This document shows positions 51,006 to 62,487 of a stretch of 64,000 nt of DNA, one piece after another; within the stretch, counting starts at the first letter, position 1; each line of letters opens with the position of its first letter. The notes under the pieces are model-generated. The model searched no databases, was not told the DNA's origin, and was given only the letters and a program-made list of their open reading frames with translations. The translations under genes and the position numbers were made by a program. The DNA comes from Bursaphelenchus xylophilus (Eukaryota; Nematoda; Chromadorea; Rhabditida; Aphelenchoididae): assembly GCA_904066235.2 (NCBI GenBank), contig CAJFCV020000001.1, forward strand, positions 186,001 to 250,000, read 5' to 3'.

Positions 51006-51309
51006 GTGAGATTTTGGTGTTCGCGGATGTCGGATGTGGAAAACTTACGATCCAGATGGTCCGAAAGCTTCTTTGCGACCTATTTTGGCAATTTCCTTGT
51101 ATTTCATCGACAAAAAATTGTCTTTAACTTGCCTTCTTATTACTTCGTATATTGCAACTCGAAAAATGATCGATGTTTTCTCTCCGAGGATTGATCCCGA
51201 ATCTCGGAGTTTTTTCCTACGCAAGATGGCGTATTTGCTCTCAACATTGCGCATTGTGGCTCGCTAAATTCGAGTTGATTGTTATTTTTTTCAAAAATAA
51301 TATTTTCAG

Positions 51310-54300
51310 ACCACTGTGGACGTGATGAATTCGTCCGCGGACCTCGTGGACGCCCACGAAGACACTCGCTTTTCGACCCTGGAGGAAGCTTTCGAGTCTT
51401 CGATCTGTTTCCCACCCAACGCCAATCGTAAAATTGTCAATTTCCGGCGAATTATCTGGGAAAACTGCCAGTCCAGCCATGATTTCCGCGAGAAGAACGA
51501 GGCTCACGAAAAGATGTTTGAAAACATCTTCAATGCTAAGGAAAACGATGTCTTGCAGCTGTACCTCATGTTTATGGACTTTGTTATTTGGATCAACAAA
51601 CTGTACGACTCGGAATTTGTGCAGAAAAAGGACTACAACGACTTCAATTTGATGTGCAACACATGTATAGACGCCTTTTGCGCGACGGTCGATAAATTCG
51701 ACGAAAAGGAGATGGAAAAAGCCACAGAGGAGCTTTGTACAATCCGGCCCTTGGTAAGTTAGGTTTCTTTTGTTTCTTTGTCGCTTTAGATATCCATGCG
51801 ACATTGCGCATCCACCTATACCTAAATCAATGTATGGAAAAATCTTGACGTGAAAATTATAAAAACGTTTGTGATGAGCTTTTTTACCCTGCTCTTCTTG
51901 TTTCTCAACCATTTTTGTATTATCTCCCGTTCTTTTTTGTTTCAAAATCGATCAGTTCATTCTTCTGGGGCCTAAAATAATATAACTTGGAGGGTTTGAT
52001 CTATGAACCTTCAATTTTTTTCAGGACCGCTTTCTCTATTGCATTTGCCGCTCAAAATGGTATCGACTATACACATTAGCCTTTAATTTTAGCGCCTTCA
52101 ATGATGCGTTTAACCGATATTTGGGAGTAAGTATCACTTTCATCGCAAATGTAAATCTAGGCGCTGAAAACCTTCTACAAACGCGGAAAAGACTCGTTGA
52201 GATGGATTATCGAGATGAAATTCTTCTCCAATCATCATCCTGAAAGAGTAGGTTTTTATTTTCGTTTTCTGTGTTTAGATGTGCCCATCTCATGGATAAT
52301 GTAATTTCTCTGTGGGTTTGATATTCTGGCGGGGAGGAATGAAGTAAGATGGTGTGTTGTGCTTTTTTGCGCTGAAATATGCGAATGGATCTCGAGTTGA
52401 CTACCCTGCTTTTGTTGGTTTAGATTTCAAATGGGGTGGACAAGACAAAAATTATTTTCATGGGTTTCATCTTTAGTTGATTACTCTGGCATTGATCGAG
52501 AACATGTTGCCAAACCTATTGCCTCATTACGAAGAGAAAAAGAAAGATATGAAGGTGAAGTTCGAACTCGAACAAATGGTTCTTTTCCTGGACCGCGCGT
52601 TGGTGAGCGCTCGGAATCGTAGATGCTATCTTCGGCCGAATTTCGACGTGGGGTTTGACAAAATGTCTACCGATTGTGCGGAACGTCTCCTGCAAACGGT
52701 CCGTGAGTCCACTTTGACCAGAACCGTGTTCTTGCTTCGGAAAATGTTCGATTTACCCGACGAGTACTGCAAATTTTCGACGTTCGTTCGGCACCTCACC
52801 GCGTTCTTCACTGCGGTCCGCGACTACCGCATCTCCAGCGCGAAGGCCGAAAACGAGGAAGAGGGTGAGTTTGCCTTCGATATTTTCCAACAAAGGGTCC
52901 ACCACCACTTCAAAGACAACTACTACATGAGATACGCCGGCCTGGTCTACATCATGGACGAATCGGTTTCGGAGGCCCTGTTCTTCGCTTATTACAACGA
53001 CATCCCGAGAAGCGATTGGCCGCTGAAATTGAAGAGAGCGGAGACCGAAGAAAAGCGAAATAAAATCTTGCCATTAATCGATGAATAGTGGGTTTGGGGA
53101 TTGAAATAACTTTGTTTATTACTGAAAGTATTTGAAAGTTCGGGGATCGAAATTGGGGAAGTTGACAACTGGGGAAAGTCATACTTGGGGAAAATTAAAA
53201 ATATTATTTTTTGCATGCGATTTTCGAACTCAGGATAATCGATGGTGTTGATTTGACCTGATCCAGTGGCAAACAACGTACCATTTTGCATCCGGGAATT
53301 ACAGTGAGGGACCGGATCCAATGGCAAAAAACGTCTGATTTTGCATCCCGGAAGGGACCAAAATGTCTCCAAACCCTTCCCTTCTCTAAGCTAAAAACCC
53401 CGCTTTGAAGAGCCCGCCTTGAAGGAAACGCTTTTCAAAGCGGAGTTTTTAGCTTAGAGAAGGGAAGGGTTTGGAGTCATTTTGGTCCCTTCCGGGATGC
53501 AAAAGGAGACGTTTTTTGCCATTGGATCAGGTCCCTCACTGTATCAAAAATGTGGCAAAATGCTTCCCTGTCCAAGTGAAAAAACCGTTTTGAAGGGCCC
53601 TTTCGCTCACAAAAAGAGCGGGCGCGCTTGAAATCGGAGTTTTTTCACTTGGAGAGGGAAGCATTTTGCCACATTTTTGATACTTCCCGGATGCAAAATG
53701 GTACGTTTTTTGCCACTGTATCAGGTCCCCCACCGTAGTACTGTAAAATAGTAACTTTTCGAATTTTTGTCACAAAAAAATTTGGGGGTTTTCGATGGTG
53801 CCAATTTGTTTTCCCAATGTCTTTTTCCCCAATTATATTGTTTTAGTGACCGACGGATTTTCACGGAATGCGAATCCGTGAAGAATGGCTTTACCATCGA
53901 TAATGGACACAAAGTTTTGCTCGTCGACTCCGAAGAGCGTCTCAGTCTTTTGAACCAATTTTGCTTGAAGTCGAAGGAAATCGGATTCGATGCGGAGTGG
54001 GATCAGAGTTATTCGGCCGAAATGGGAGTGTAGGTTTATCGGGGAAGGCAATTTTTTAGTCGAGGGGGAATTTTTACCGTTTGAGGAATTAATCGTGCCA
54101 TGGGTAATATAAAATTTTATTTTTTCTCTTCAGCTTAGGGCTCATCCAGCTCTCCTCGAAAGCGCAGACAATGCTCGTGGATATCGAAGCCTTCCGAAGA
54201 GCCAAGTTTTCGAAAGAAAGATGGCAGGGTTTGTTCAAGACCATCTTTGGAGGCCAGAAACGAATTTTCGGATTCGCATACGAAAGCGATTTGAAGACGA

Positions 54301-56015
54301 TTGTTCACAACTTCCCGTGCATCGAGGAGATCATCAATGACTGCATGGGGAACTTGGTCTGCCTCAGAAACGCGATGATTGCGATCAGCAGCAACAGGAC
54401 CGCGGTTGATGCGATTTTCAATGGTAATTTGACTTTTTTTTGATTTTGTTGCGTTTTTAGGTGAGATAAATAGATGGGAAGCGTCAAATAGTTGATCCTC
54501 TGTGAGTGTGAACTTTATGCACGGGTATTTTTTGGACGAAATCGTTTTAGGATAAAAAAATCGGATTTTTGCACTGTGCGACAAAAAAATTTTTTTGAAT
54601 TGCCCAAAATATGGGTAGATCCGTCTGATGATGTAATTTATGGCGCAATGGTTTCAGGAGTGGTCCCAGAGCGCCAGAATCTTCAATCTTTATCCGTCGA
54701 TTTACTGGGATGGAAAATGGAAAAAATGGAACAAGCCAGTGTTTGGACCGAACGCCCCCTCCGCAAGAGACAACTAGTATATGCGGCGAAGGACTCTCTG
54801 GCCTGTCTTCTTATTGGTCAACTCTTCAAAGAGAAATTGGAGTGGGTTTTGCACAATGTTGATATTATTTTAGACAACAACTCGAAGCATGTCATATTTG
54901 ATAAAAAGTTTCAGTTTTAAGGGATTTTTTTGAAGTTTGTAGTTTCAGAGGGATAGTAGATGATGTCGATGAGCTTTTCCCACCGTTGAGAGTGATTTTC
55001 AACCCGGAAAAGGTGAAGGAATCGAGGATTGAGGGCATCAAGAAGTATGATGCTTTGCTGGCCGAAAATAAAACCCAATCCGGAAAGAAAACGAAGTCCA
55101 ATCATTTCACCAAGAAGGAACTGGTCGATCTTGTCGAGGTAAGCGACATTTCATTTTGTTTTTGAGTTTTTAGACCATCAACGCCGATCTGAAGTCTCGA
55201 TTCCCCGCGGAAGAGTTCATCAAGCCGGATGGTCTGCGATTATGCGCCGACCCGATGTGCACTCAAGTCTCGTTGCTGCTGAGAAGGTGCGGGATCAGCG
55301 TCATGACCGAGGAGACGGACAAAAATTACATGCGAGTGCACGCCGACCCGACCGTAAAGGTCTTAACCACCGGCAAATTGGTTGCAAAGTACCCTCCGGC
55401 CCAAGTCATCGACCTCCCCGCATCCGTCGCCACCCTCGACAAGCAGCTGGCGACCTTTTTGGAGACCCAAAAGGTAGTGATTGACACGAAAAAAATGGTC
55501 CCAAGATGCTGCAAATGCAACGCAAGGGACCTGCTGTTTGTCCCAACACCCGTGATGAGGTACCTGCATTGCGCATACGCCATCGCCAACGCGCACAAAA
55601 TGACCCATTGCTCGTATTCGACGGAAGATTTGAGTGAATATAAGACACAGTGCAAGGCAATGCAGCCTCGGAGCAAAATTGGAATCGGCATGTGCATATT
55701 CGGAGGCAAAACAACGGTTTATATGGGACAAAATGGAATGATCGATATGAAGTGGGTTTATAGCTAATTTTTTACCTTATTTTGACATTCAGGAGACTAG
55801 GCATTACCAAAACGGAAAGGGGACGCCCAATAAACCCGATCCAATCCTCCGCGAACAGTCTTGGCGCCCCAACCAAAGCCGTCTACGTCCTGATCTCATT
55901 GGCCGTCCATCTCAACCTCAAGGAGTTGGAAATCCCCGCTGGAACCTTCCACGCAATCTGCACTCACTGCGGAAAAGAAAACGTCGAAGCGGTCATTCAT
56001 GCTGGGAATTACTGA
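51310..56015 (+). CDS. mut-7: MUT-7/EXD3-like 3'-5' exonuclease
   Basis: Exons 51310-51753, 52025-52126, 52161-52247, 52477-53087, 53847-54029, 54134-54423, 54658-54907, 54949-55138, 55174-55751 and 55793-56015 join in frame to 985 residues. A helical N-terminal half (to about 450) ends near ALFFAYYNDIPRSDWPL. The DEDDy exonuclease has GFDAEWD (about 460), GFAYESDL (about 522) and VYAAKDS (about 613). A Mut7-C domain (about 741 onward) has CADPMCTQVSLLLRRCG, a CCKCNARDLL zinc-ribbon-like part and a closing CTHCGK. This order matches nematode MUT-7, an exonuclease of the mutator complex that supports small-RNA silencing of transposons; C. elegans MUT-7 is about 900 residues. The start lies at or before 51325. 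The 33-base stretch 52068-52100 may be a further in-frame intron. Confidence 0.85.
53250..53738. mobile_element. Miniature element inserted inside another copy of the same family
   Basis: The outer copy starts GACCTGATCCAGTGGCAAAC near 53255 and ends ...CTGTATCAGGTCCCCCAC near 53735. At GGGAATTA/TATCAAAAATG it is split by an inner copy (about 53304-53541) with ends CAGTGAGGGACC...GGTCCCTCACTG flanked by TA. The whole lies in the mut-7 intron 53088-53846. Confidence 0.8.
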
Positions 56016-56403
56016 AAATTTTTGGATTTTTGGTTATTTTTTGTTGTTATTGTTGATTTTTATGGTTATTTGGCATGTAAATTGATTGTTGTTTGAGAGT
56101 TTGGAAGGCCTAGAAAACGTTGTTTGATCGGGAACGTATTTTTTATAGATTTGAATGGTTTTGTTTTCGTCTGCACCGTGCGGAAGAAACAATTTTTTTT
56201 GCACAGTGCGAAGAAGTTTTAATTGAAGAGGACTCGTAAAAAGACGAGAAAAGGAGCGAAATTTCGATTCCAATTTTGAAATCGAGAAATTTGAATAACA
56301 AAGGTCGATTCTCATTTTCAAGCAGCTCTTTGGTCGTTTGATCAGTTGTGTTTTGTCTGCCCTCGAGTTCGGTGGTCGTCAAATCTCTCCCTTCTTGCCC
56401 GCT

Positions 56404-56840
56404 ATGGATTTCAAGTTGATCGCTCTGTTTTTGGCCATCTGTTTCGCCGGCGCTGTGGCCATAGAAATAAAACTTCCGGAGCCGGAGCCAATCGAACTTC
56501 AAGAGGAGTGCAAGGTAGGATATGGACTTTATTTAGAGTTTTTCAGGATTTTTGATGAGCTTCTTGATTGTAAGGTTTAATTCAAGATTTGTTTTTCGAA
56601 ATTTTTATTTGTAAAATTGTGGTTTTTAGCATTTTTTTTGTTTCCTTCTCCATTTTTTCCTTTTAGGACAAGTTTGAAGAGCAAAGAGTCCACGAGCTCT
56701 TGGAACGCACGTGCGTCTCCTGTGCCCAACTCTTCAAGGAGGAAGACGATTTCCACGCCAACTGTCGCGCCAATTGCTACAAAAACAGCCACATGACTAA
56801 GTGCATCCTTGCTGCTGATCCCGCCAAATACCGTCAGTAG
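56404..56840 (+). CDS. Secreted CHH/ITP-like six-cysteine peptide
   Basis: Exons 56404-56514 and 56667-56840 give 94 residues. The signal peptide is MDFKLIALFLAICFAGAVA. The GTAGGA donor follows ...LQEECK and the TTTTAG acceptor precedes DKFEEQRVHELLERT, phase 0. Cysteines: C-x16-C-x2-C-x13-C-x3-C-x8-C with CRANCYKN, the block closest to the CR.NCY.N signature of classic CHH/ITP peptides. This is the cleanest member of the family in the window and shows no defect. It lies 0.4 kb after mut-7 on the same strand. Confidence 0.85.
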
Positions 56841-57440
56841 ATAACGCGTCAATTAGATTACCATATGCATTATTTTTTATTTGAAGTACAAAAATAAACC
56901 GATTTATTTGGTATTTGAAAGTTGATTTGGCATTTCATCAACGGATTCGAACAGATTTTGAGTTTTTGTGTTTCAGCTGGCGAGTTACTGTAGCATCCCA
57001 GATATTTTTACAGTCTTTTTGAGGGTGAACAGGTGGGAATACATAGTGTTTAGAAAGATATAAGGATGACCCATCTACGCATTATGGACCGTGCCGAATT
57101 TTTTTTTGTTTCTCAAGGCGCGGGCTGATATTTTGAGTAATTGATTTGTGATTTATAGAGGTTGTTTGTGAGAAAAAGGAGAAAAGATCTAAACGCCTAA
57201 TCTTGAGCAGTTTCGTATTACTTGACCGCTTGAAGTCTTGGGCATAAACTATAAAACAGTTTGCAAGAAACTGAAAAAAACTGTTTTAACTTCTGACGTC
57301 ATCAAAGAGTAATTTGAACCGGTTTTCGCTGAGCACGCTCAATTCTTGACCAAGTGGAATGTTAAAAGGAAGGCCATTGCTTTAAATGTCACTTATTATT
57401 TAAACCCGCTTTCTGATTGTTTCTCATTTTGTAGCTAAAG
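56841..57440. other. Intergenic
   Basis: AATAAA polyadenylation-type signals follow the peptide gene (56892). I see no gene or transposon boundary in the remainder. Confidence 0.5.
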
Positions 57441-58066
57441 ATGACTAAATTAATAGTTTTGGTGGTTTTGTCTGTTCTGCTTTGTGGATATGAGGGTGTC
57501 CTCCATGGAATTGAATAGTAAGTTTGAAATAAAACTTGGCTCTGAAAAGATTAGGAAATAACTTGTAATTAGAACCATTAGTATTCAAGGTTTTTATTGA
57601 GATGTTACGTAAAGTAAGGAGGAACGGATAGACGAAAAAATTTTGGTTATACATACTTTGAAAGTTATGGCCAGCCGAGTTTTTTCTCTGTCCATCTATG
57701 CAAACTTAGGTGATCTTTCGTGTGTGTAATACCTCAGCTATGACTATTTAGAAACTGGGAACTAAAATTTTCTGGGCTTGATATGCGACCTATAAGGAAG
57801 AGCTCTTCAAATTTTCAACAAAATCGAAGCGCCTCTAGATATCCCGCTCGAGATATCGGTTTCCCCTAAAATTCATTTTTTAAAATAAATTTGACCATAT
57901 TTCCTTCAGCATGACTGTTCCTCACTTTATCGAGCTTCTTCAACACGCTGAATATCTTGACCGGCCACTTGGGCTGCCCGAAACAGAGCATTCTCAAGTC
58001 AATCCGGCGATAAGAGTGGATCCAAATTCTCGACAAGTCCTCACCGAGCTTCATACTCTACATTGA
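57441..58066 (+). CDS. Small secreted peptide precursor, unknown family
   Basis: Exons 57441-57517 and 57910-58066 give 77 residues. The signal peptide is MTKLIVLVVLSVLLCGYEGV. The split Tyr codon is restored across a GTAAGT...TTCAG intron of 392 bases. The mature part has no cysteines (MTVPHFIELLQHAEYLDRPL near its start) and no obvious dibasic cleavage sites, so it is not a clear neuropeptide precursor. Only the frame, signal and splice sites support it. Confidence 0.6.
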
Positions 58067-58238
58067 TTCCGAAATCCACAGTGTTGGTACATATTATGCA
58101 GTTTAGCTAATAAAGTAGCATTTTGGTAAAATTTGAGCTTCGAATATAAAAGCCACGGCTATCCCTCTTTTCTGTCTTTTTTCATTTTTACCGAACTCTG
58201 TGGCGCGGTCTGTTCAGCTCGAACAGCGAAGAGCACAG

Positions 58239-61200
58239 ATGGATCTCACGGCGATTGGTGCACTGGTCAGTTTTTTGACACGAGAATAACTACAGTGAGG
58301 GACCTGATCCAGTAGCAAAAAACGTACCATTTTGCATCCGGGAAGTATCAAAAATGTGGCGAAAAGCTTCCCTCTCCAAGTGAAAAAACTTCGTTTTGAA
58401 GGGTGCGCTTTTGAAATCGGAGTTTTTTCACTTGGAGAGGGAGGTATTTTGCTACATTTTGTGATACTTCCTGGATGCAAAATGATAAGTTTTTTGCCAC
58501 TGTATCAGGTCCCCACTGTAGTATTATTTTTTCTTGCACTTCGAAAAATATTTTTCCAAGCTGCCTAACCTTGATTTAAATTTTGAATAAGGGTTTTGGG
58601 GTTTTAGCAGATTTTTTCGGGAGCAGCTCGATTTTTTTTGAGTATGTCCAGAGAAGTAATTTGTATTTTCAGTTGTGGCTCAAATATGAGTACGGCTTGG
58701 GTTTAAACAATTTTGACGACGAGGAACTCACACCTCTAAAGTAAGTTTAATCAAAAAAGATTGGAAAATTATGCTTGCGAAACTGTCATTTTTTTTGCAT
58801 TAATTTTTCCCATGCTGTTGCTTTCCTTCCGGTACAGATTGAAATATTTTAGACATCCCAGACGTGCTTCAGCTGATGACGAGGAACTGGAGTCGTCATT
58901 TGATCTGCTGGTTTGCATTGGCGTCGTTGTTGGGGTCATGATATGTTTTATCAACATTTTTATCATCGCGATGCGGTGGTTTTGTGTATGTTTCAAGAAA
59001 AATTTTGAATGCACTGCAATAAAAATTTTTCGGGTTTGCAGAGTGAAAAATGTTTTTTACCGCACTATGCAACCAAAAGTCTGGCTTACTTTTGCACGGT
59101 GCAGTCAGATTCTTATTTTATTTCGGGCTGATGGCTATTTGATCCAAATTTTTGGATCCTCATAGGCGTTCTACTGCACTTTTTTGATTAAATTTTGTTC
59201 TAGCGATATAAAAAGAAGCAATTTGGAAGAGAAGTGGAGCAAAGGGCCATCCGAGAAATGGAGGTCATGTACGGTTTGATGGGGAAAAGGAAGGCGGCCC
59301 GGAGCACTGTCGAGGAGCGGGTTGATGCGTACGTCAACGGGCTAAATTTTTTTTTTTATTTTATTTTATTTTTTTTTTTTTTTTTGATATTTTTTAGCTA
59401 GAATTTTTTTTATTTTTTTGTATAAAAAATTTGATTTGGGGAGGGTATGTTACCCCGAGAATAGGTTACCCACCGGATAGGTTACCCCAAAAAACACATA
59501 ACTCGGAGGATAGGTTACCTCACCGGATAGGTTACCCCATGGATAGGTTACCCCACCGGATAGGTTACTCCACGGATAGGTTACCTCTTACCAAAAAACG
59601 AAAAAAGTTTTTTTTTTTGAAATGTTTTCGCTTCGGGAGTTTAAAAAGAAGGATTTTTTTGTGAAAATTGAAAAAAAAATTTAAATGTTTTCGCTTCGGG
59701 AGTTTAATAAGAAGGATTTTTTGTGAAAATTGAATAAAATTTGAAATGTTTTTGCTTCGGGACTTGGAAAAAAAGGATTTTTCGTGGAATTTGGATAAAA
59801 TTTGAAATGTTTTCGCTTCGGGACTTGGAAAAAAAAGGTTTTTTTGTGAAATTTGAATAAAATTTGAAATTTTTTCGAGCTGACTGAGTATGAACTGACT
59901 GAATATGAAAACTGGGTTTCTGTTACTTTACTACCTTTAGGGATTCTTTTTGAAATTTGTTCGACTTATAACACTTTTAGACGTTAATGGTGTTGTTTTG
60001 GTGCCTAGTACTGCTTAAAAAACACATTTTTAACACTTGGTACTAAATAGTACTACCTGGTACTATTTAGTACGAGGTGCAAATTTGGCCGTAAGGCCAA
60101 ATTGTGCTGGCGGCACCACAGTTAATATTCAGTCAGACACCCTTTTTCTACTCCCGATGCGAAAAGATTTCAAAATTTTGATGAATTTTCCAAAAAATTC
60201 TTTTTTCCCCAGTCCCGAAGCGAAAACATTTGAAAATTTTTTCAAATTTCACAAAAAACCCTTTTTTCCAAGTCCCGAAGCGAAAACATTTCAAAATTTT
60301 TTCAAATTTCACAAAAAATCCTTTTTTTCCAAGTCCCGAAGCGAAAACATTTCAAAATTTTTTCAAATTTCACAAAAAATCCTTTTTTTCCAAGTCCCGA
60401 AGCGAAAACATTTCAAAAAAAATTTTTTTTTTTCAGGTAACCTATCCTCGGGGTAACCTATCCTCCGAGGTTACCTATCCGAAACTTGGGGTAACCTATC
60501 CGGTGGGGTAACCTATCCGCTGGGGTAACCTATTTGTTAGGGGTAACCTATCCTCCGAGAACGAAAAAATTTTCGTCAATTTTAGGAAAGTTCTCGTCGA
60601 TACTGAGCTGGACGACCTGTCGATTGAGTCCGTGACGCCGGAGAACTCTGTTTGGGAGGAGAAATTTCAGATCCGAGTGCCCAAAACCCTCAAAAAGAAG
60701 GACAATCCACCGGCGATCGTGGATCCCGACGAAGAACTCTTGGGCGCGGAGGGGGAGCGCAAGAAGGGCGGAGAGGATGCTGATAAGAGGAAGGAGAAAA
60801 GGGACGGGACAGATGCATTCGAAAGGATGTGGGGATTGGAGGTAGCGGATTCGAAGGAAACGGCTTCGAAAGAAAGGGATTCACAGATAAAGCCTTCGAA
60901 AGAAAAGGATTCAAAGGACACGGCTTCGAAGGAAACGGATTCAAAGGAAACGGCTTCGAAATTAAAGGATTCGAAAACTGATTCCAAGCAGAAACCGGCC
61001 GAAAAGAAGAAGAAATCGCACGAAAAGCGCAAAAAACGCCGAAGGAAGAGGGGAAACCCGATGATTTACAAAATGGTGGACCGAATGGGCGATGGATCGT
61101 TCGGAGTTTTGTACCGCTTCAAGTGCAAGGACACCAAATTTGCCGTGAAGTTTGTGCCAACCGCCGATCCCAAGGCAATGAGGAAAGCCAGAACTGTGTA

Positions 61201-62487
61201 TGCCAACTTCAAAAGGATCCATTGCCGAGAAAAAAGGTAGGGTTTTGAGTGGTTTTGCGTTGATTGCACGCATGCGCGAATGTTCAGAGAGCTGATCATG
61301 CACTTTGTCGATATTGGCCGCACTTTGGACACAACCTACTTGATCATGCCGTGCCTTGGAAGAAGCATGGACACGAAGAAGATTGAAGGAATGGAACTCA
61401 AGAAAAAATTCATCCTCATCTACCATTACCTTCGCCCGATTGCTCAGCTCCAATCCGTCGAGATTGCTCATTTGAATGTGAAGCCGAAAAATTATTTGAA
61501 TCGGCCGGGAACTCCTCATGTAAGTTTTGAAATTTGAGCTGTCTTCACTGGTTTTTTTTGGAGTATTTACCGTAAAAAAATTAAGGAAATAAACTGTTTA
61601 ATGATTTTTTTCCAATTTTTTTTCTTCCCTCAAAATTTGTGAGTATAAAAAATACAGTGACGGACCTGATCCAGTGGCATAAAACGTACCATTTTGCATC
61701 CGGGAAGTATCAAAAAATGTGGAAAAATACCTCCCTCTCCAAGTGAAAAAACTCCGTTTTGAAGGGCGCGCTTTTGGAATCGGAGATTTTTCACTTGGAG
61801 AGGGAGGCGTTTTGCTACATTTTTTGATACTTCCCGAATGCAAAATGATACGTTTTTGCCACTGGATCAGGTCCGTCACTGTATTTTTTTTAGCTCGTCC
61901 TCACCGACCTGGGATTGGCTCGCCGCTACGGCTACCGCCGAAAGACCGTTCTGGGAGCGCCGGCCTACCTCTCGATCCCCGCCCATCGCTGCGAGCCGGT
62001 CAGCATGGTGGATGACATGCAGTCGTGGTTCATAATTTGCACAGAACTCCTGGAATACCCACTGCCGTGGAGCGACGTCGCCGATACCGGAGAGCACGGC
62101 TACAGGAAGACGCTGGAGATTAAGGAACGAACCCTGAGTTTGATGAGCCGGTCCCCGAAGCATGGCGCGTTTTTGACCGATTTGAGGAAGGAGATCTGGG
62201 ACAAGGGAGCCAGAGACACCATTAATATGGAGAGAGTCGCTGCTCTAGTGGAGGATGTGAGTTTGTCGATTTTTTTTGATTTTTGAATTTTTTGACGGAA
62301 AATGGGAAAATTTGAGAAAATTGAATTTGCAAGAAATTGATTTTTTTTTTGAGATTTTTCTGATTTTTTTTCGAAAAAATTGGAAAATAAAATTTTTTTT
62401 GGCTTTCCAAAATGATTTTTTTTAAATTCGTCCTGATTTCAGCTCCAAACCATTTACCAGTTCCGCTCCACCGATGCATGGGAATAG
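58239..62487 (+). CDS. Membrane-anchored CK1-like protein kinase with altered catalytic loop
   Basis: Eight exons join in frame to 547 residues: 58239-58265, 58673-58740, 58853-58985, 59204-59328, 60586-61236, 61288-61519, 61894-62256, 62443-62487. Residues about 49-74 (LLVCIGVVVGVMICFINIFI) form a membrane helix. A linker (about 200-260) repeats SKETASKE/DSKDTASKE-type units, then a KKKK/KRRRKR cluster. The kinase domain has a glycine loop (MGDGSFGVLY, about 286) and FAVKFV Lys (about 304). Where HRD is expected it reads HLNVKPKN (about 397), so the catalytic Asp is Asn; the DFG site is TDLGLA (about 417). The SWFIICTELLEYPLPW segment fits nematode CK1/TTBK kinases. A pseudokinase is likely. 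The first exon (MDLTAIGAL, GTCAGT donor) is the weakest part. Confidence 0.78.
58291..58520. mobile_element. Miniature inverted-repeat element CAGTGAGGGACC family
   Basis: Ends ACAGTGAGGGACCTGATCCA and its mirror, each continuing into CATCCGGGAAGTATCAAAA. It is inside the first kinase intron and shows the uninterrupted GGGAAGTATCAAAA site that is split at 53300. Confidence 0.8.
59440..60562. mobile_element. Inverted-repeat element with GATAGGTTACCCC arrays in a kinase intron
   Basis: The left arm is a run of ATAGGTTACCCCACCGG-type units (59443-59590), then AAATGTTTTCGCTTCGGGA units (59617-59860). The right arm mirrors both (60200-60415, then GGGGTAACCTATCC units to 60555). The centre (59878-60170) matches 48420-48620 and 48865-48950 of the element at 47990-49420. 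No transposase. Confidence 0.75.
61654..61882. mobile_element. Miniature inverted-repeat element CAGTGAGGGACC family
   Basis: ACAGTGACGGACCTGATCCA at the left and its mirror at the right, TA at both flanks, within the kinase intron 61520-61893. Confidence 0.8.

Noticed and set aside
51241..51945. Minus-strand 234-codon frame
   Set aside because: It is antisense to a mut-7 exon whose splice sites and frame fit the rest of that gene. The minus-strand protein has no recognisable feature.
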